Positions 19,695 to 28,453 of a DNA stretch of 64,000 bases are shown one piece after another. The translations under genes were made by a program, and so were the position numbers. This DNA comes from Rhodospirillum rubrum ATCC 11170 (GTDB lineage: Bacteria > Pseudomonadota > Alphaproteobacteria > Rhodospirillales > Rhodospirillaceae). Location: positions 1 to 64,000 of the forward strand of contig NC_007643.1 in the NCBI RefSeq assembly GCF_000013085.1. Reading direction: 5' to 3'. The notes beneath the pieces were generated by a model that searched no databases, was not told where the DNA came from, and worked only from the letters and a program-made list of their open reading frames with translations. Positions within the stretch are counted from its first letter, which is position 1, and the number at the start of each line of letters is the position of its first letter.

Positions 19695-21152
19695 ATGGCC
19701 CGCAAGATGCTCCAGTTCACCCGGCTGGACCAGCGCACCCCCGACAAGCGGTCGGCGGGAACGCGCCGCGTCGATTTCGACGAGATCTATGGCCGTTTCA
19801 CCCCCGATGCGGCGGGCGATCAGGCTTCGCGCTGCGAGCAGTGCGGCATTCCCTTCTGCCAGATCCATTGCCCTTTGCAAAACAACATCCCCGACTGGCT
19901 GATGCTGACCGCCGCGGGCCGCCTTGAAGAAGCCTATGCGCTGTCTTCGGCGACCAATTCGATGCCGGAGATCTGCGGCCGCATCTGTCCCCAGGATCGC
20001 CTGTGCGAGGGGTCTTGCGTGCTCGAGCAGTCGCGCCACGGCGCGGTGACCATCGGCGCGGTGGAGAAATTCATCACCGATACCGCCTGGGAGCGCGGCT
20101 GGGTCAAGCCGATCCTTCCCTTGCGCGAACGCGAGCAGTCGGTGGGCATCATCGGCGGCGGTCCGGCGGGCATGGCCGCGGCCGAGCAGCTGCGCGCCCA
20201 GGGCTATCAGGTCACGCTGTATGACCGCTATGACCGCATCGGCGGTCTGCTGGTTTATGGCATTCCCGGCTTCAAGCTGGAGAAATCCGTCGTCGAGCGC
20301 CGCGTCGATCTGCTGGCGCGCTCGGGGGTGATCTTCAAGACCAATTTCGAGGTCGGCCGCGACGCCTCCTTGCCGGAATTGCGCAAGACCCACGACGCCG
20401 TGCTGATCGCCACCGGCGTCTACAAGGCGCGCGGGCTGTCGATCCCCGGGGCCGGCTTGCGCGGCGTGACCAAGGCGCTTGATTACCTGATCGCCTCGAA
20501 CCGCACCGGCCTGGGCGACCGGGTTCCGGCCTTCGAGGACGGCACCCTTGACGCCAAGGACAAGGCGGTGGTGGTGATCGGCGGCGGCGATACGGCGATG
20601 GACTGTCTGCGCACCGCCATCCGTCAGGGCGCGCGCTCGGTCAAATGTCTTTATCGCCGCGACCGGGCCAATATGCCCGGCTCGCAGCGCGAGGTGATCA
20701 ACGCCGTTGAAGAGGGCGTCGATTTCGTCTGGTTGACCGCCCCGGAAGCCGTGCTTGGTGACGAGCGGGCGACGGGCGTGCGCGCCCACCGCATGCATCT
20801 GGGCGTCGCCGACGCCACCGGCCGCCAGTCGCCCCAGCCGATCGCCGGTTCCGAATTCACCCTCGAGGCCGATCTGGTGATCGAGGCCCTGGGCTTCGAG
20901 CCCGAGGATCTGCCCGCGGTGTTTGGCGAGCCGCGCTTGCCGATCACCCGCTGGGGCACCATCCAGATCGATCCGGTCTCGAAAATGAGCGGGCTCGACG
21001 GGGTGTTCGCCGCCGGCGACATCGTGCGCGGCGCCTCGCTGGTGGTTTGGGCCGTCCGCGACGGCCGCGACGCCGCCGAAGGCATCCGCCGCTATCTGGT
21101 CGCCAAGGCCGCCGCCGCGCCGGCCAAAGCCGCCCCCCTGGTCAACGCCTGA
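19695..21152 (+). CDS. gltD: Glutamate synthase (NADPH) small subunit
   Basis: GltD oxidises NADPH and passes electrons via FAD and iron-sulphur clusters to GltB, which makes two glutamates from glutamine and 2-oxoglutarate. The 485-residue protein has N-terminal cysteine clusters (CEQCGIPFCQIHC and CGRICPQDRLCEGSC), an FAD-binding motif (GIIGGGPAGMAAAEQL), an NADPH-binding motif (VVIGGGDTAMDCLRTA) and the C-terminal FAD segment GVFAAGDIVRGASLVVWAV. It precedes gltB by about 23 bases in the same direction. A long GC-rich leader lies upstream. Confidence 0.96.
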   Translation: MARKMLQFTRLDQRTPDKRSAGTRRVDFDEIYGRFTPDAAGDQASRCEQCGIPFCQIHCPLQNNIPDWLMLTAAGRLEEAYALSSATNSMPEICGRICPQDRLCEGSCVLEQSRHGAVTIGAVEKFITDTAWERGWVKPILPLREREQSVGIIGGGPAGMAAAEQLRAQGYQVTLYDRYDRIGGLLVYGIPGFKLEKSVVERRVDLLARSGVIFKTNFEVGRDASLPELRKTHDAVLIATGVYKARGLSIPGAGLRGVTKALDYLIASNRTGLGDRVPAFEDGTLDAKDKAVVVIGGGDTAMDCLRTAIRQGARSVKCLYRRDRANMPGSQREVINAVEEGVDFVWLTAPEAVLGDERATGVRAHRMHLGVADATGRQSPQPIAGSEFTLEADLVIEALGFEPEDLPAVFGEPRLPITRWGTIQIDPVSKMSGLDGVFAAGDIVRGASLVVWAVRDGRDAAEGIRRYLVAKAAAAPAKAAPLVNA

Positions 21153-21175
21153 GAGAAACGGGAAGGACCCCGCCG

Positions 21176-24100
21176 ATGACCCAGTCTTCCGAACGCCTTT
21201 CCGCGTCGGCTCCCGAATCGGGCGAGGCCTTCGTCGCCCGCTGGCAGCGCGACGCCGCCCGCCTGGAAGCCGCCCACGCCTATGATCCGGCCCATGAGCA
21301 CAGCTCATGTGGCGTCGGTCTGGTCGCCTCGATCAATGGCAAGCCCCGGCGGTCGGTGGTCGAGGCCGGCATCCAGGCGCTGAAGGTGCTGTTCCACCGC
21401 GGCGCCGTCGACGCCGACGGCAAGACCGGCGATGGCGCCGGCATCCACGTTGAGATCCCCCAGGATTTCTTCAAGGAGCATATCCGCCGCACCACCCACG
21501 AGCCGCGCGCCGGCCGGGTGGCGGTGGGCATGGTGTTCCTGCCCAAGACCGATCTCAACGCCCAGGAGGTCTGCCGGACCATCGTGGAAAGCGAGATCCT
21601 GAGCTTCGGCTATTCGATCTATGGCTGGCGTCAGGTGCCGGTCGACACCTCGGTGATCGGCGAGAAGGCCAACGCCACCCGCCCCGAGATCGAGCAGATC
21701 ATGATCGCCAATACCCGGGGCGGCGATGACGAGCAGTTCGAGCGCGATCTTTACGTGATCCGCCGGCGCATCGAGAAGCACGCCCTGGCCTCGAATGTCG
21801 GCGAGCTGTACATCTGTTCGCTGTCGTGCCGGTCGATCATCTACAAGGGCATGTTCCTGGCCGAGCAGTTGACCAGCTTCTATCCCGATCTGCTCGACGA
21901 GCGCTTCATTTCCAGTTTCGCCATCTACCACCAGCGCTATTCGACCAACACCTTCCCGACCTGGCGTCTGGCCCAGCCCTTCCGCATGCTGGCCCATAAC
22001 GGCGAGATCAACACGCTGACGGGCAACATCAATTGGATGAAGGCCCACGAGACGCGGATGGACTCGCCGTTCTTCGCGGAGGTCATCGAGGATCTGAAGC
22101 CGGTGGTTCAGCCCGGCGGGTCGGATTCGGCCGCCCTGGACGGCGTGTTCGAGCTGCTGTGCCGGGCCGGCCGGCCGGCGCCGATGGTCAAGGCGATGGT
22201 CATCCCCGAAAGCCTGACCCAGAACGCCCTGATGCCCGATCACCACAAGGCGCTGATCGGCTATTGCAACTGCGTGATGGAGCCCTGGGACGGCCCGGCG
22301 GCGATCGCCGCCACCGATGGGCGCTGGGTGGTCGCCGGCCTTGACCGCAACGGCCTGCGGCCGATGCGCTTCACCATCACCACCGACGGCCTGCTGATCG
22401 TCGGCTCGGAAACCGGCATGGTGCGGGTGCCCGAGTCCGATATTCTGCGCAAGGGGCGCCTGGGCCCCGGCGGCATGGTCGCCGTCGATCTGCGCGAGGG
22501 GCGGCTTTACGAGGACGGCGAGATCAAGGACGTGCTCGCCGCCCGCGAGCCCTATGCCGAGTGGGTGGGCAAGATCACCGAGCTGGAAGGCCAGATCGGC
22601 ACCGATGTCGTCGAACCGGCGACGCTGTCGACCGAGGACCTGTGCCGGCGCCAGCTCGCCTGCGGCCAGTCGATGGAGGATCTGGAACTGATCCTTCACC
22701 CGATGGTCGCCGACGCCAAGGAAGCCCTGGGCTCGATGGGTGACGACGCGCCGCTGGCCGTGCTGTCGTCCCATTACCGGGCGCTGCACCACTTCTTCCG
22801 CCAGAACTTCAGTCAGGTCACCAATCCGCCGATCGACGCCCTGCGCGAGACCCGGGTGATGAGCCTGAAGACCCGTCTGGGCAATCTTGGCAATATCCTC
22901 GACGAGGACGCCAGCCAGTGCGATCTGCTCCAGCTTGAAAGCCCGGTGCTGACCACCGCCGAATTCGAGGCGATGCGCCGGTCGATGGGCGAAACAGTGG
23001 CCGAGGTCGATTGCACCTTCTCGCCCGATGGCGGGCCGACCGGGCTGCGCGATGCCATCGTCCGCGTGCAGCAGGAGGCCGAGGAGGCCGTGCGCGGCGG
23101 CTGCACCCATGTGGTGCTGACCGACACGGCGCTTTCGGCGACCCGCGTTGCCATCCCGATGATCCTGGCCGCCGGCGCGGTGCATACCCATCTGATCCGC
23201 GAGCAGTTGCGCACCTTCACCTCGCTCAACGTGCGCTGCGCCGAGGTGCTCGATGTCCATTACTTCGCCGTGCTGATCGGCGTGGGCGCCACCACGGTCA
23301 ACCCCTGGCTGGCCCAGGAAAGCATCGCCGACCGCCTGCGCCGCGGCCTGTTCGACGAGGGCGTCACCCTTGAGGCGGCGATGAAGCGCTTCAAGAAGGC
23401 GGTCAACGAAGGCCTGCTCAAGATCATGTCGAAGATGGGGATCTCGGTGATCTCCAGCTATCGCGGCGGCTGCAACTTCGAAGCCATCGGCCTGTCGCGC
23501 TCGCTGGTCGCCGAATACTTTCCGTCGCTGACCAGCCGCATCTCGGGCATCGGTCTGGCTGGCATCCAGAAGAAGGTGCTTGAACAGCACGCCAAGGCCT
23601 TCGGCGCGGCGGCCGTGGTGCTGCCGGTCGGCGGCTTCTACCGGGTGCGCAAGCAGGGCGGCGAGGCCCATCACTTCGATGGCGATCTGATCCATACCCT
23701 GCAGCAGGCGGTGGCGACCGACAGCTATCAGACCTTCAAGAAATACACCGCCGGTCTGCGCAAGCTGCCGCCGATCACCATCCGCGACCTGCTCGACTTC
23801 AAGCCCGGCACCACCGGCGTGTCGATCGAGGAAGTCGAGAGCATCACCTCGATCCGCCGCCGTTTCGTGACCCCGGCGATGTCGCTGGGGGCCCTGTCGC
23901 CCGAGGCCCATGGCACGCTGAACATCGCCATGAACCGCATCGGCGCCAAATCCGACAGCGGCGAGGGCGGCGAGGTGCGCGAGCGCTACAAGCCCGCCGC
24001 CAATGGCGACAACGCCAATTCGGCGATCAAGCAGGTCGCCTCGGGGCGCTTTGGCGTGACCGCCGAATACCTCAACCAGTGCCGCGAAATCGAGATCAAG

Positions 24101-25750
24101 GTCGCCCAGGGCGCCAAGCCCGGCGAGGGCGGGCAGTTGCCCGGCTTCAAGGTGACCGAGATGATCGCCAAGCTGCGCCATTCGACGCCGGGCGTGATGC
24201 TGATCAGTCCGCCGCCCCACCACGATATCTATTCGATCGAGGATCTGGCCCAGCTTATCTATGACCTGAAGCAGATCAACCCGCGCGCCAAGGTCTGCGT
24301 CAAGCTGGTCTCGCGCTCGGGCATCGGCACCATCGCCGCCGGTGTCGCCAAGGCCAATGCCGATGTGATCTTGATCTCGGGCCATTCGGGCGGCACCGGC
24401 GCCAGCCCGCAGACCTCGATCAAGCATGCCGGTCTGCCCTGGGAGATCGGTCTGGCCGAGGTCCATCAGGTGCTGACCCTCAACCGCCTGCGCCACCGGG
24501 TGACGCTGCGCACCGACGGCGGCATCAAATGCGGGCGCGACGTGGTGATCGCCGCCATGCTCGGCGCCGAGGAATACGGCATCGGCACCACCAGTCTGGT
24601 GGCCATGGGCTGCATCATGGTCCGCCAGTGCCATTCCAACACCTGCCCGGTCGGCGTCTGCACCCAGGACGACGATCTGCGCGCCAAGTTCACCGGCACC
24701 GCCGAAAAGGTGGTCAACCTGTTCAGCTTCATGGCCGAAGAGGTCAAGGAGATCCTGGCCTCGCTGGGGATGCGCTCGCTCGATGAGGTGGTCGGGCGCA
24801 CCGATCTGCTCCAGCAGGTCAGCCGGGGCGCCGACCATCTGGACGATCTCGATCTCAACCCCATCCTGGTTCAGCCCGATACCGGGTCTGGCCCCAATAT
24901 CTGCACCATGGAAGGCCGCAACGAGGTTCCCGAAACCCTGGACGCCCAGATGATCGCCGATGCCAAATCGGCGCTCGACGACGGCGAGAAGATGCAGCTC
25001 ACCTATACGGTGCGCAACACCCACCGGGCGATCGGCACCAAGCTTAGCCACCGCATCGTCATCAAATACGGCATGACCGGGCTTGAGCCGGGCCATATCA
25101 CCGTGCGGTTGCGCGGCTCCTGCGGCCAGTCGCTGGGCGCCTTCGCCGTTCAGGGGCTGAAGCTGGAAGTCTTTGGCGATTCCAACGATTACGTCGGCAA
25201 GGGATTGTCGGGTGGCACCATCGTCGTCCGCCCGGCGGTGTCGAGCCCGCTGCAAACCAACGAAAACACCATCATCGGCAATACGGTGCTTTACGGCGCG
25301 ACCAGCGGCAAACTGTTCGCCGCCGGTCAGGCCGGCGAACGCTTCGCCGTGCGCAACTCGGGCGCCCAGGTGGTGGTCGAGGGCTGCGGCTCGAACGGCT
25401 GCGAATACATGACCAACGGCACCGTGGTCATTCTCGGTCAGGTCGGGGCCAATTTCGGCGCCGGCATGACCGGGGGCATGGCCTTCGTCTATGATCCGCA
25501 GAACACCTTCCCGCTGCGGGTCAACCCCGATTCGGTGATCTGGCAGCGCATCGAGGTTCCCCATTACGCCGGGGTGCTGCGCGATCTGATCGCCGAGCAT
25601 GTCAGCGAAACCCAGTCGAAATACGCCGAGCATCTGTTGGCCGACTGGGGGCGCGAGATCGGCAATTTCTGGCAGATCGTGCCCAAGGAGATGGTCAACC
25701 GGCTGGCGATCCCGGCCCGCGTGGCCGAGGCCGAGAAGGTTTCCGCGTAA
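21176..25750 (+). CDS. gltB: Glutamate synthase (NADPH) large subunit
   Basis: GltB hydrolyses glutamine and transfers the ammonia to 2-oxoglutarate, completing the GS-GOGAT pathway. The 1524-residue protein begins with a short propeptide ending at the nucleophile Cys45 (HSSCGVGLV), followed by the Ntn amidotransferase domain, the central domain, the FMN-binding synthase domain (GHSGGTGASPQTSIKHAG), the 3Fe-4S cysteines (CIMVRQCHSNTCPVGVC) and the C-terminal GXGXG beta-helix (GGTIVVRP and later repeats). ATG 21176 has GGAAGGA 8 bases upstream. The frame is open further left into gltD sequence, but that part is not conserved. Confidence 0.97.
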   Translation: MTQSSERLSASAPESGEAFVARWQRDAARLEAAHAYDPAHEHSSCGVGLVASINGKPRRSVVEAGIQALKVLFHRGAVDADGKTGDGAGIHVEIPQDFFKEHIRRTTHEPRAGRVAVGMVFLPKTDLNAQEVCRTIVESEILSFGYSIYGWRQVPVDTSVIGEKANATRPEIEQIMIANTRGGDDEQFERDLYVIRRRIEKHALASNVGELYICSLSCRSIIYKGMFLAEQLTSFYPDLLDERFISSFAIYHQRYSTNTFPTWRLAQPFRMLAHNGEINTLTGNINWMKAHETRMDSPFFAEVIEDLKPVVQPGGSDSAALDGVFELLCRAGRPAPMVKAMVIPESLTQNALMPDHHKALIGYCNCVMEPWDGPAAIAATDGRWVVAGLDRNGLRPMRFTITTDGLLIVGSETGMVRVPESDILRKGRLGPGGMVAVDLREGRLYEDGEIKDVLAAREPYAEWVGKITELEGQIGTDVVEPATLSTEDLCRRQLACGQSMEDLELILHPMVADAKEALGSMGDDAPLAVLSSHYRALHHFFRQNFSQVTNPPIDALRETRVMSLKTRLGNLGNILDEDASQCDLLQLESPVLTTAEFEAMRRSMGETVAEVDCTFSPDGGPTGLRDAIVRVQQEAEEAVRGGCTHVVLTDTALSATRVAIPMILAAGAVHTHLIREQLRTFTSLNVRCAEVLDVHYFAVLIGVGATTVNPWLAQESIADRLRRGLFDEGVTLEAAMKRFKKAVNEGLLKIMSKMGISVISSYRGGCNFEAIGLSRSLVAEYFPSLTSRISGIGLAGIQKKVLEQHAKAFGAAAVVLPVGGFYRVRKQGGEAHHFDGDLIHTLQQAVATDSYQTFKKYTAGLRKLPPITIRDLLDFKPGTTGVSIEEVESITSIRRRFVTPAMSLGALSPEAHGTLNIAMNRIGAKSDSGEGGEVRERYKPAANGDNANSAIKQVASGRFGVTAEYLNQCREIEIKVAQGAKPGEGGQLPGFKVTEMIAKLRHSTPGVMLISPPPHHDIYSIEDLAQLIYDLKQINPRAKVCVKLVSRSGIGTIAAGVAKANADVILISGHSGGTGASPQTSIKHAGLPWEIGLAEVHQVLTLNRLRHRVTLRTDGGIKCGRDVVIAAMLGAEEYGIGTTSLVAMGCIMVRQCHSNTCPVGVCTQDDDLRAKFTGTAEKVVNLFSFMAEEVKEILASLGMRSLDEVVGRTDLLQQVSRGADHLDDLDLNPILVQPDTGSGPNICTMEGRNEVPETLDAQMIADAKSALDDGEKMQLTYTVRNTHRAIGTKLSHRIVIKYGMTGLEPGHITVRLRGSCGQSLGAFAVQGLKLEVFGDSNDYVGKGLSGGTIVVRPAVSSPLQTNENTIIGNTVLYGATSGKLFAAGQAGERFAVRNSGAQVVVEGCGSNGCEYMTNGTVVILGQVGANFGAGMTGGMAFVYDPQNTFPLRVNPDSVIWQRIEVPHYAGVLRDLIAEHVSETQSKYAEHLLADWGREIGNFWQIVPKEMVNRLAIPARVAEAEKVSA

Positions 25751-25780
25751 GCGCCCTTAAGCATCGCCGCCTTTCAACCC

Positions 25781-25806
25781 GGCCCGCCTCCTTCCCGAGG
25801 CGGGCC
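25781..25806. terminator. Hairpin downstream of gltB
   Basis: GGCCCGCCTC pairs with GAGGCGGGCC over a 6-base loop, 30 bases after the gltB stop. There is no T-run, so it may be a weak intrinsic terminator or a 3'-end stabilising hairpin. The convergent gpx gene ends about 45 bases beyond. Confidence 0.5.
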
Positions 25807-25819
25807 GGCGTCGTTCAGA

Positions 25820-25844
25820 GCAAATCCCGAGCGATCTGATCCAG
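25820..25844 (+). repeat. Dispersed palindromic repeat, partial copy 3
   Basis: This 25-base stretch matches the left half of the copy at 6772 with one difference (GATCCAG for GAACCAG). The right half is missing, and the sequence runs directly into the gpx 3' end. Confidence 0.65.
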
Positions 25845-25848
25845 AATG

Positions 25849-26355
25849 TTAAGCTCCTAGGGGGCCCTGAGCGGCAGGCAGCAGCGCTTCGATGCGGGCG
25901 CGCAGGCTTTCGGGGGTGTCGGTGGGGGCGAAGCGCGAGATGGTCTCGCCATCGGCGCTGACCAGGAACTTGGTGAAGTTCCATTTGATCGCCTCGCTGC
26001 CCAGCAGCCCCTTGGCCTCCGCCTTGAGCAGGCGATAGAGCGGATGGGCGTCGGGGCCGTTGACGTCGATCTTGGCGAACATCGGGAAGCTGACGTCATA
26101 GGTCAGCGTGCAGAAGGATTTGATCTCCCCGGCGTCGCCGGGTTCCTGATGGCCGAACTGGTTGCAGGGGAAGCCGAGCACGCAAAACCCCCGGTCCCGA
26201 TAGCGCCGCTGCAAGGCTTCCAGTCCCTTGTACTGGGGGGTGAAGCCGCATTTGCTGGCGACATTGACGATCAGCAGAACCTTGCCGGCATAGTCGGCCA
26301 GGGTTTGGGGAGCGCCGTCGAGGGTGGTGACTTCGATGTCGTAAAGCGGGCTCAT
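25849..26355 (-). CDS. Glutathione peroxidase family protein (cysteine type)
   Basis: A thiol peroxidase reducing organic and hydrogen peroxides, probably with thioredoxin or glutathione. The 168-residue protein has the family motif NVASKCGFTPQYKGL with Cys36 as the peroxidatic residue (ordinary cysteine, not selenocysteine), the conserved FPCNQFGHQEPG with the catalytic Gln, and KWNFTKFLV with the catalytic Trp. It has no signal peptide, so it is cytoplasmic. Its ATG overlaps the stop of the OhrR-like regulator by 4 bases, which makes a regulator-enzyme operon. Confidence 0.95.
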   Translation of the reverse strand: MSPLYDIEVTTLDGAPQTLADYAGKVLLIVNVASKCGFTPQYKGLEALQRRYRDRGFCVLGFPCNQFGHQEPGDAGEIKSFCTLTYDVSFPMFAKIDVNGPDAHPLYRLLKAEAKGLLGSEAIKWNFTKFLVSADGETISRFAPTDTPESLRARIEALLPAAQGPLGA

Positions 26356-26888
26356 CGCTTGTCTCCTGGGGGGGAAGGGGTGGTCCGGTGGTCGAGGGCG
26401 GTCGCCAGAACGTCAACCAGCGCCCGCAGTTCCTCGCCCAGGGCCAGGGCGCGCTCGCGCGGCAGATCCAGGGCGGTGATCACCCCTTCGGGCACGCTGC
26501 GCGCCTTCAGGCGCAGGGCTTGGCCGTGCTCGGTCAGCGAGACCTCGACCCGGCGTTCATCGGCGCTGTCGCGGCGGCGGTTGACCAGGCCGGCGGCTTC
26601 CATGCGCTTGAGCAGCGGCGTCAGCGTGCCGCTGTCGAGATGAAGCCGGGCGCCCAGATCGCCAACCCGGCAGCGCGACACCTCCCACAGCACCATCATC
26701 ACCAGATATTGCGGATAGGTCAGGCCCAGGGACTCGAGCAGCGGCCGGTAAAGGCGGGTCATCAGATTCGAGGCGGCATAGAGCGGAAAACAGATCTGAC
26801 GATCAAGCCGCAGGGCCAGATCCTCGTCGGCGACCGCGCCGGGGTCGGATCGGGACGGGGAACAGGCGAGGATGGGCGGAACGGGCAT
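26352..26888 (-). CDS. MarR/OhrR-family peroxide-sensing regulator
   Basis: A 178-residue winged-helix repressor. The segment LDRQICFPLYAASNLMTRLY is the hallmark of OhrR, in which the cysteine (here Cys33) is oxidised by organic peroxides to release the DNA. The DNA-binding region follows (VGDLGARLHLDSGTLTPLLKRMEAAGLV), with the typical MarR wing RRRDSADERRVEVSLTE. The first about 22 residues are an unusual Pro/Ser-rich extension. It is co-transcribed with the glutathione peroxidase gene, which it probably controls. The usual partner ohr is not in this window. Confidence 0.88.
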   Translation of the reverse strand: MPVPPILACSPSRSDPGAVADEDLALRLDRQICFPLYAASNLMTRLYRPLLESLGLTYPQYLVMMVLWEVSRCRVGDLGARLHLDSGTLTPLLKRMEAAGLVNRRRDSADERRVEVSLTEHGQALRLKARSVPEGVITALDLPRERALALGEELRALVDVLATALDHRTTPSPPGDKR

Positions 26889-26922
26889 GGGGGCGGCGCC
26901 TCCGGCGCGGGGGATGTGGGAA

Positions 26923-26935
26923 ACGATAATATCGT
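26923..26935. promoter_or_regulatory. Candidate operator upstream of the ohrR-like gene
   Basis: ACGATA-A-TATCGT is a short AT-rich palindrome in an otherwise GC-rich region, 35 bases upstream of the regulator start. A site of this form is what a MarR-family dimer would bind for autoregulation. It has not been tested against a known OhrR box. Confidence 0.4.
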
Positions 26936-27097
26936 GGGCAATCGAAGGCGACGCCAGGGGCGGCGGCGCGAAAGGCGAGGGCGCTTTTGGCGGTTTTCGT
27001 CCCTGGGGCGGTGCCCGATCTTAGACTTCCCGAAGCGGCCCGTCCCCTTGGCGCATTTCGCGCTTGCCAAGCCGGGTGCGGCGCCTAATTTGGCGTC

Positions 27098-27766
27098 ATG
27101 CGAAGACTTTATCACCATGGGCTCTCCCCGGCGGCCCGTAAGGTCCGGGTCGCCCTTGCCGAAAAGCGGCTCGATTACGAAGCCGTGATCGAAGAGACCT
27201 GGATTCGCAACGAATCCTTCCTGGCGATGAACCCGGAAGGCGAGGTTCCGGTGCTGGTCGAGGCCGATGGTTTGACCATCACCGATGGCTGGGCGATCTG
27301 CGAATATCTGGAAGAGGTCTATCCCGAACCGTCGTTGCTGGGCGGTCCTGCGGCCATGCGCGCCGAGGTGCGGCGGCTGGTGGCTTGGTTCGACCGCAAG
27401 TTCAACCGCGAGGTGACCGAGCCGCTGGTGCGCGAAAAGCTGCTCAAGCGGGTGATTTCCGGCGGCGCCCCCGACAGCCGGCAGATCCGCGCCGGGCGGG
27501 CCAATGTCCATACCCACCTGCGCTATATCTCCTGGCTGATCGACCGCCGGCGCTGGCTGGCGGGGGATATGCTGACCTATGCCGATATCACGGCGGCCTG
27601 CCATCTGTCGCTGATCGACTATGCGGGGGATGTGCCGTGGGAAGACCATCCCCAGGCCAAGGAATGGTATGCCCTGGTCAAGTCGCGCCCAAGTTTCCGG
27701 CCGCTGCTGACCGAGACGATTTCGCCAATCCGCCCCCCCCGCCATTACGCCGATCTGGATTTCTAA
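27098..27766 (+). CDS. Glutathione S-transferase family protein, FzlA-like
   Basis: The 222-residue protein has a thioredoxin-fold N-terminal domain (RRLYHHGLSPAARKVRVAL, NPEGEVPVLVE with the cis-Pro) and an all-helical C-terminal domain. The pattern, together with the C-terminal tail PPRHYADLDF, recalls FzlA, the alphaproteobacterial GST-like protein that binds FtsZ and activates septal cell-wall synthesis. In that family the conserved tail is important for function. Identification as FzlA is from memory of the family and needs a sequence search. It is transcribed divergently from the ohrR-like gene. Confidence 0.75.
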   Translation: MRRLYHHGLSPAARKVRVALAEKRLDYEAVIEETWIRNESFLAMNPEGEVPVLVEADGLTITDGWAICEYLEEVYPEPSLLGGPAAMRAEVRRLVAWFDRKFNREVTEPLVREKLLKRVISGGAPDSRQIRAGRANVHTHLRYISWLIDRRRWLAGDMLTYADITAACHLSLIDYAGDVPWEDHPQAKEWYALVKSRPSFRPLLTETISPIRPPRHYADLDF

Positions 27767-27936
27767 GGCTTTTTGCCGATCGCCGTCGTCGTCGCCACCG
27801 CCTGGACCCTCACGCGTTGACGGGGCGGCTCCGCCGGCCCATATCGGCATGGCCGGAAGGATCGCCTTGTCTTACCGGGACCCTTCCTCGCCCCCCCATT
27901 CGTGGACGCCAAGGTTGCTCAGGGAGGACATTGGCC

Positions 27937-28329
27937 ATGACCGAGCGAAAGTTGAATCCCCCCACCGATAATCGCAAACCCCTGACCGAGCGCCCATCCC
28001 AGCACCCCGAGCCCGGGCAGGGGCCCGGGCGCATGATGGATCCCAATATTCCCGGGATGCTGCGGCTGGCGGTCTTTCTCGGCTTCGCCCTGATCGTCGC
28101 CCGCACGATGCCCGATGGCCTGCTTCCCCATGCCCTGGCCTCGCTGTTGAACTTCGCCGCCCTGGCGTCGTGTCTGGTCGCCTCGTTGCGGCGCGAGCCG
28201 ATTTGGCAGGATCATCTGACGCGCTGGGATGAGGCGGCGGTGTTGATGGCCGTCAGCCTGCTTGCGGGGGCCTTCGCCGATCCCCAGGTGCTGGAGGGGT
28301 ATCGGCAGGCCGCCGGTCTGGGATCCTGA
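27937..28329 (+). CDS. Small membrane protein of unknown function
   Basis: The 130-residue protein has a hydrophilic, Pro/Gln-rich N-terminus of about 37 residues, then hydrophobic stretches (MLRLAVFLGFALIVA, LLPHALASLLNFAALASCLV, and AAVLMAVSLLAGAFA) that could be two or three membrane segments. ATG 27937 is chosen because GGGAGGA lies 8 bases upstream and matches the composition change; the frame is open much further left. It lies 171 bases after the GST gene and 124 before the HtrA-like gene. I do not recognise the family. Confidence 0.65.
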   Translation: MTERKLNPPTDNRKPLTERPSQHPEPGQGPGRMMDPNIPGMLRLAVFLGFALIVARTMPDGLLPHALASLLNFAALASCLVASLRREPIWQDHLTRWDEAAVLMAVSLLAGAFADPQVLEGYRQAAGLGS

Positions 28330-28453
28330 GGGGGGAGCGACCCATTGCCGCCCTCTTCTCGTCCCGATCGCTGGGGGATTGCTCTCGGGGGCGGTGGTCG
28401 CCGCCCGGCGCTGGTTTCCACCCTTGGGATAGTCGTGCGAGGAGGTTTTTGCG

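Noticed and set aside
21305-25633. Very long minus-strand open frame opposite gltB
   Set aside because: It is antisense to gltB, which has full-length family motifs. The composition is typical of a GC-rich shadow.
25849-26355. Selenocysteine glutathione peroxidase
   Set aside because: The catalytic codon is an ordinary Cys codon and no in-frame TGA is present.
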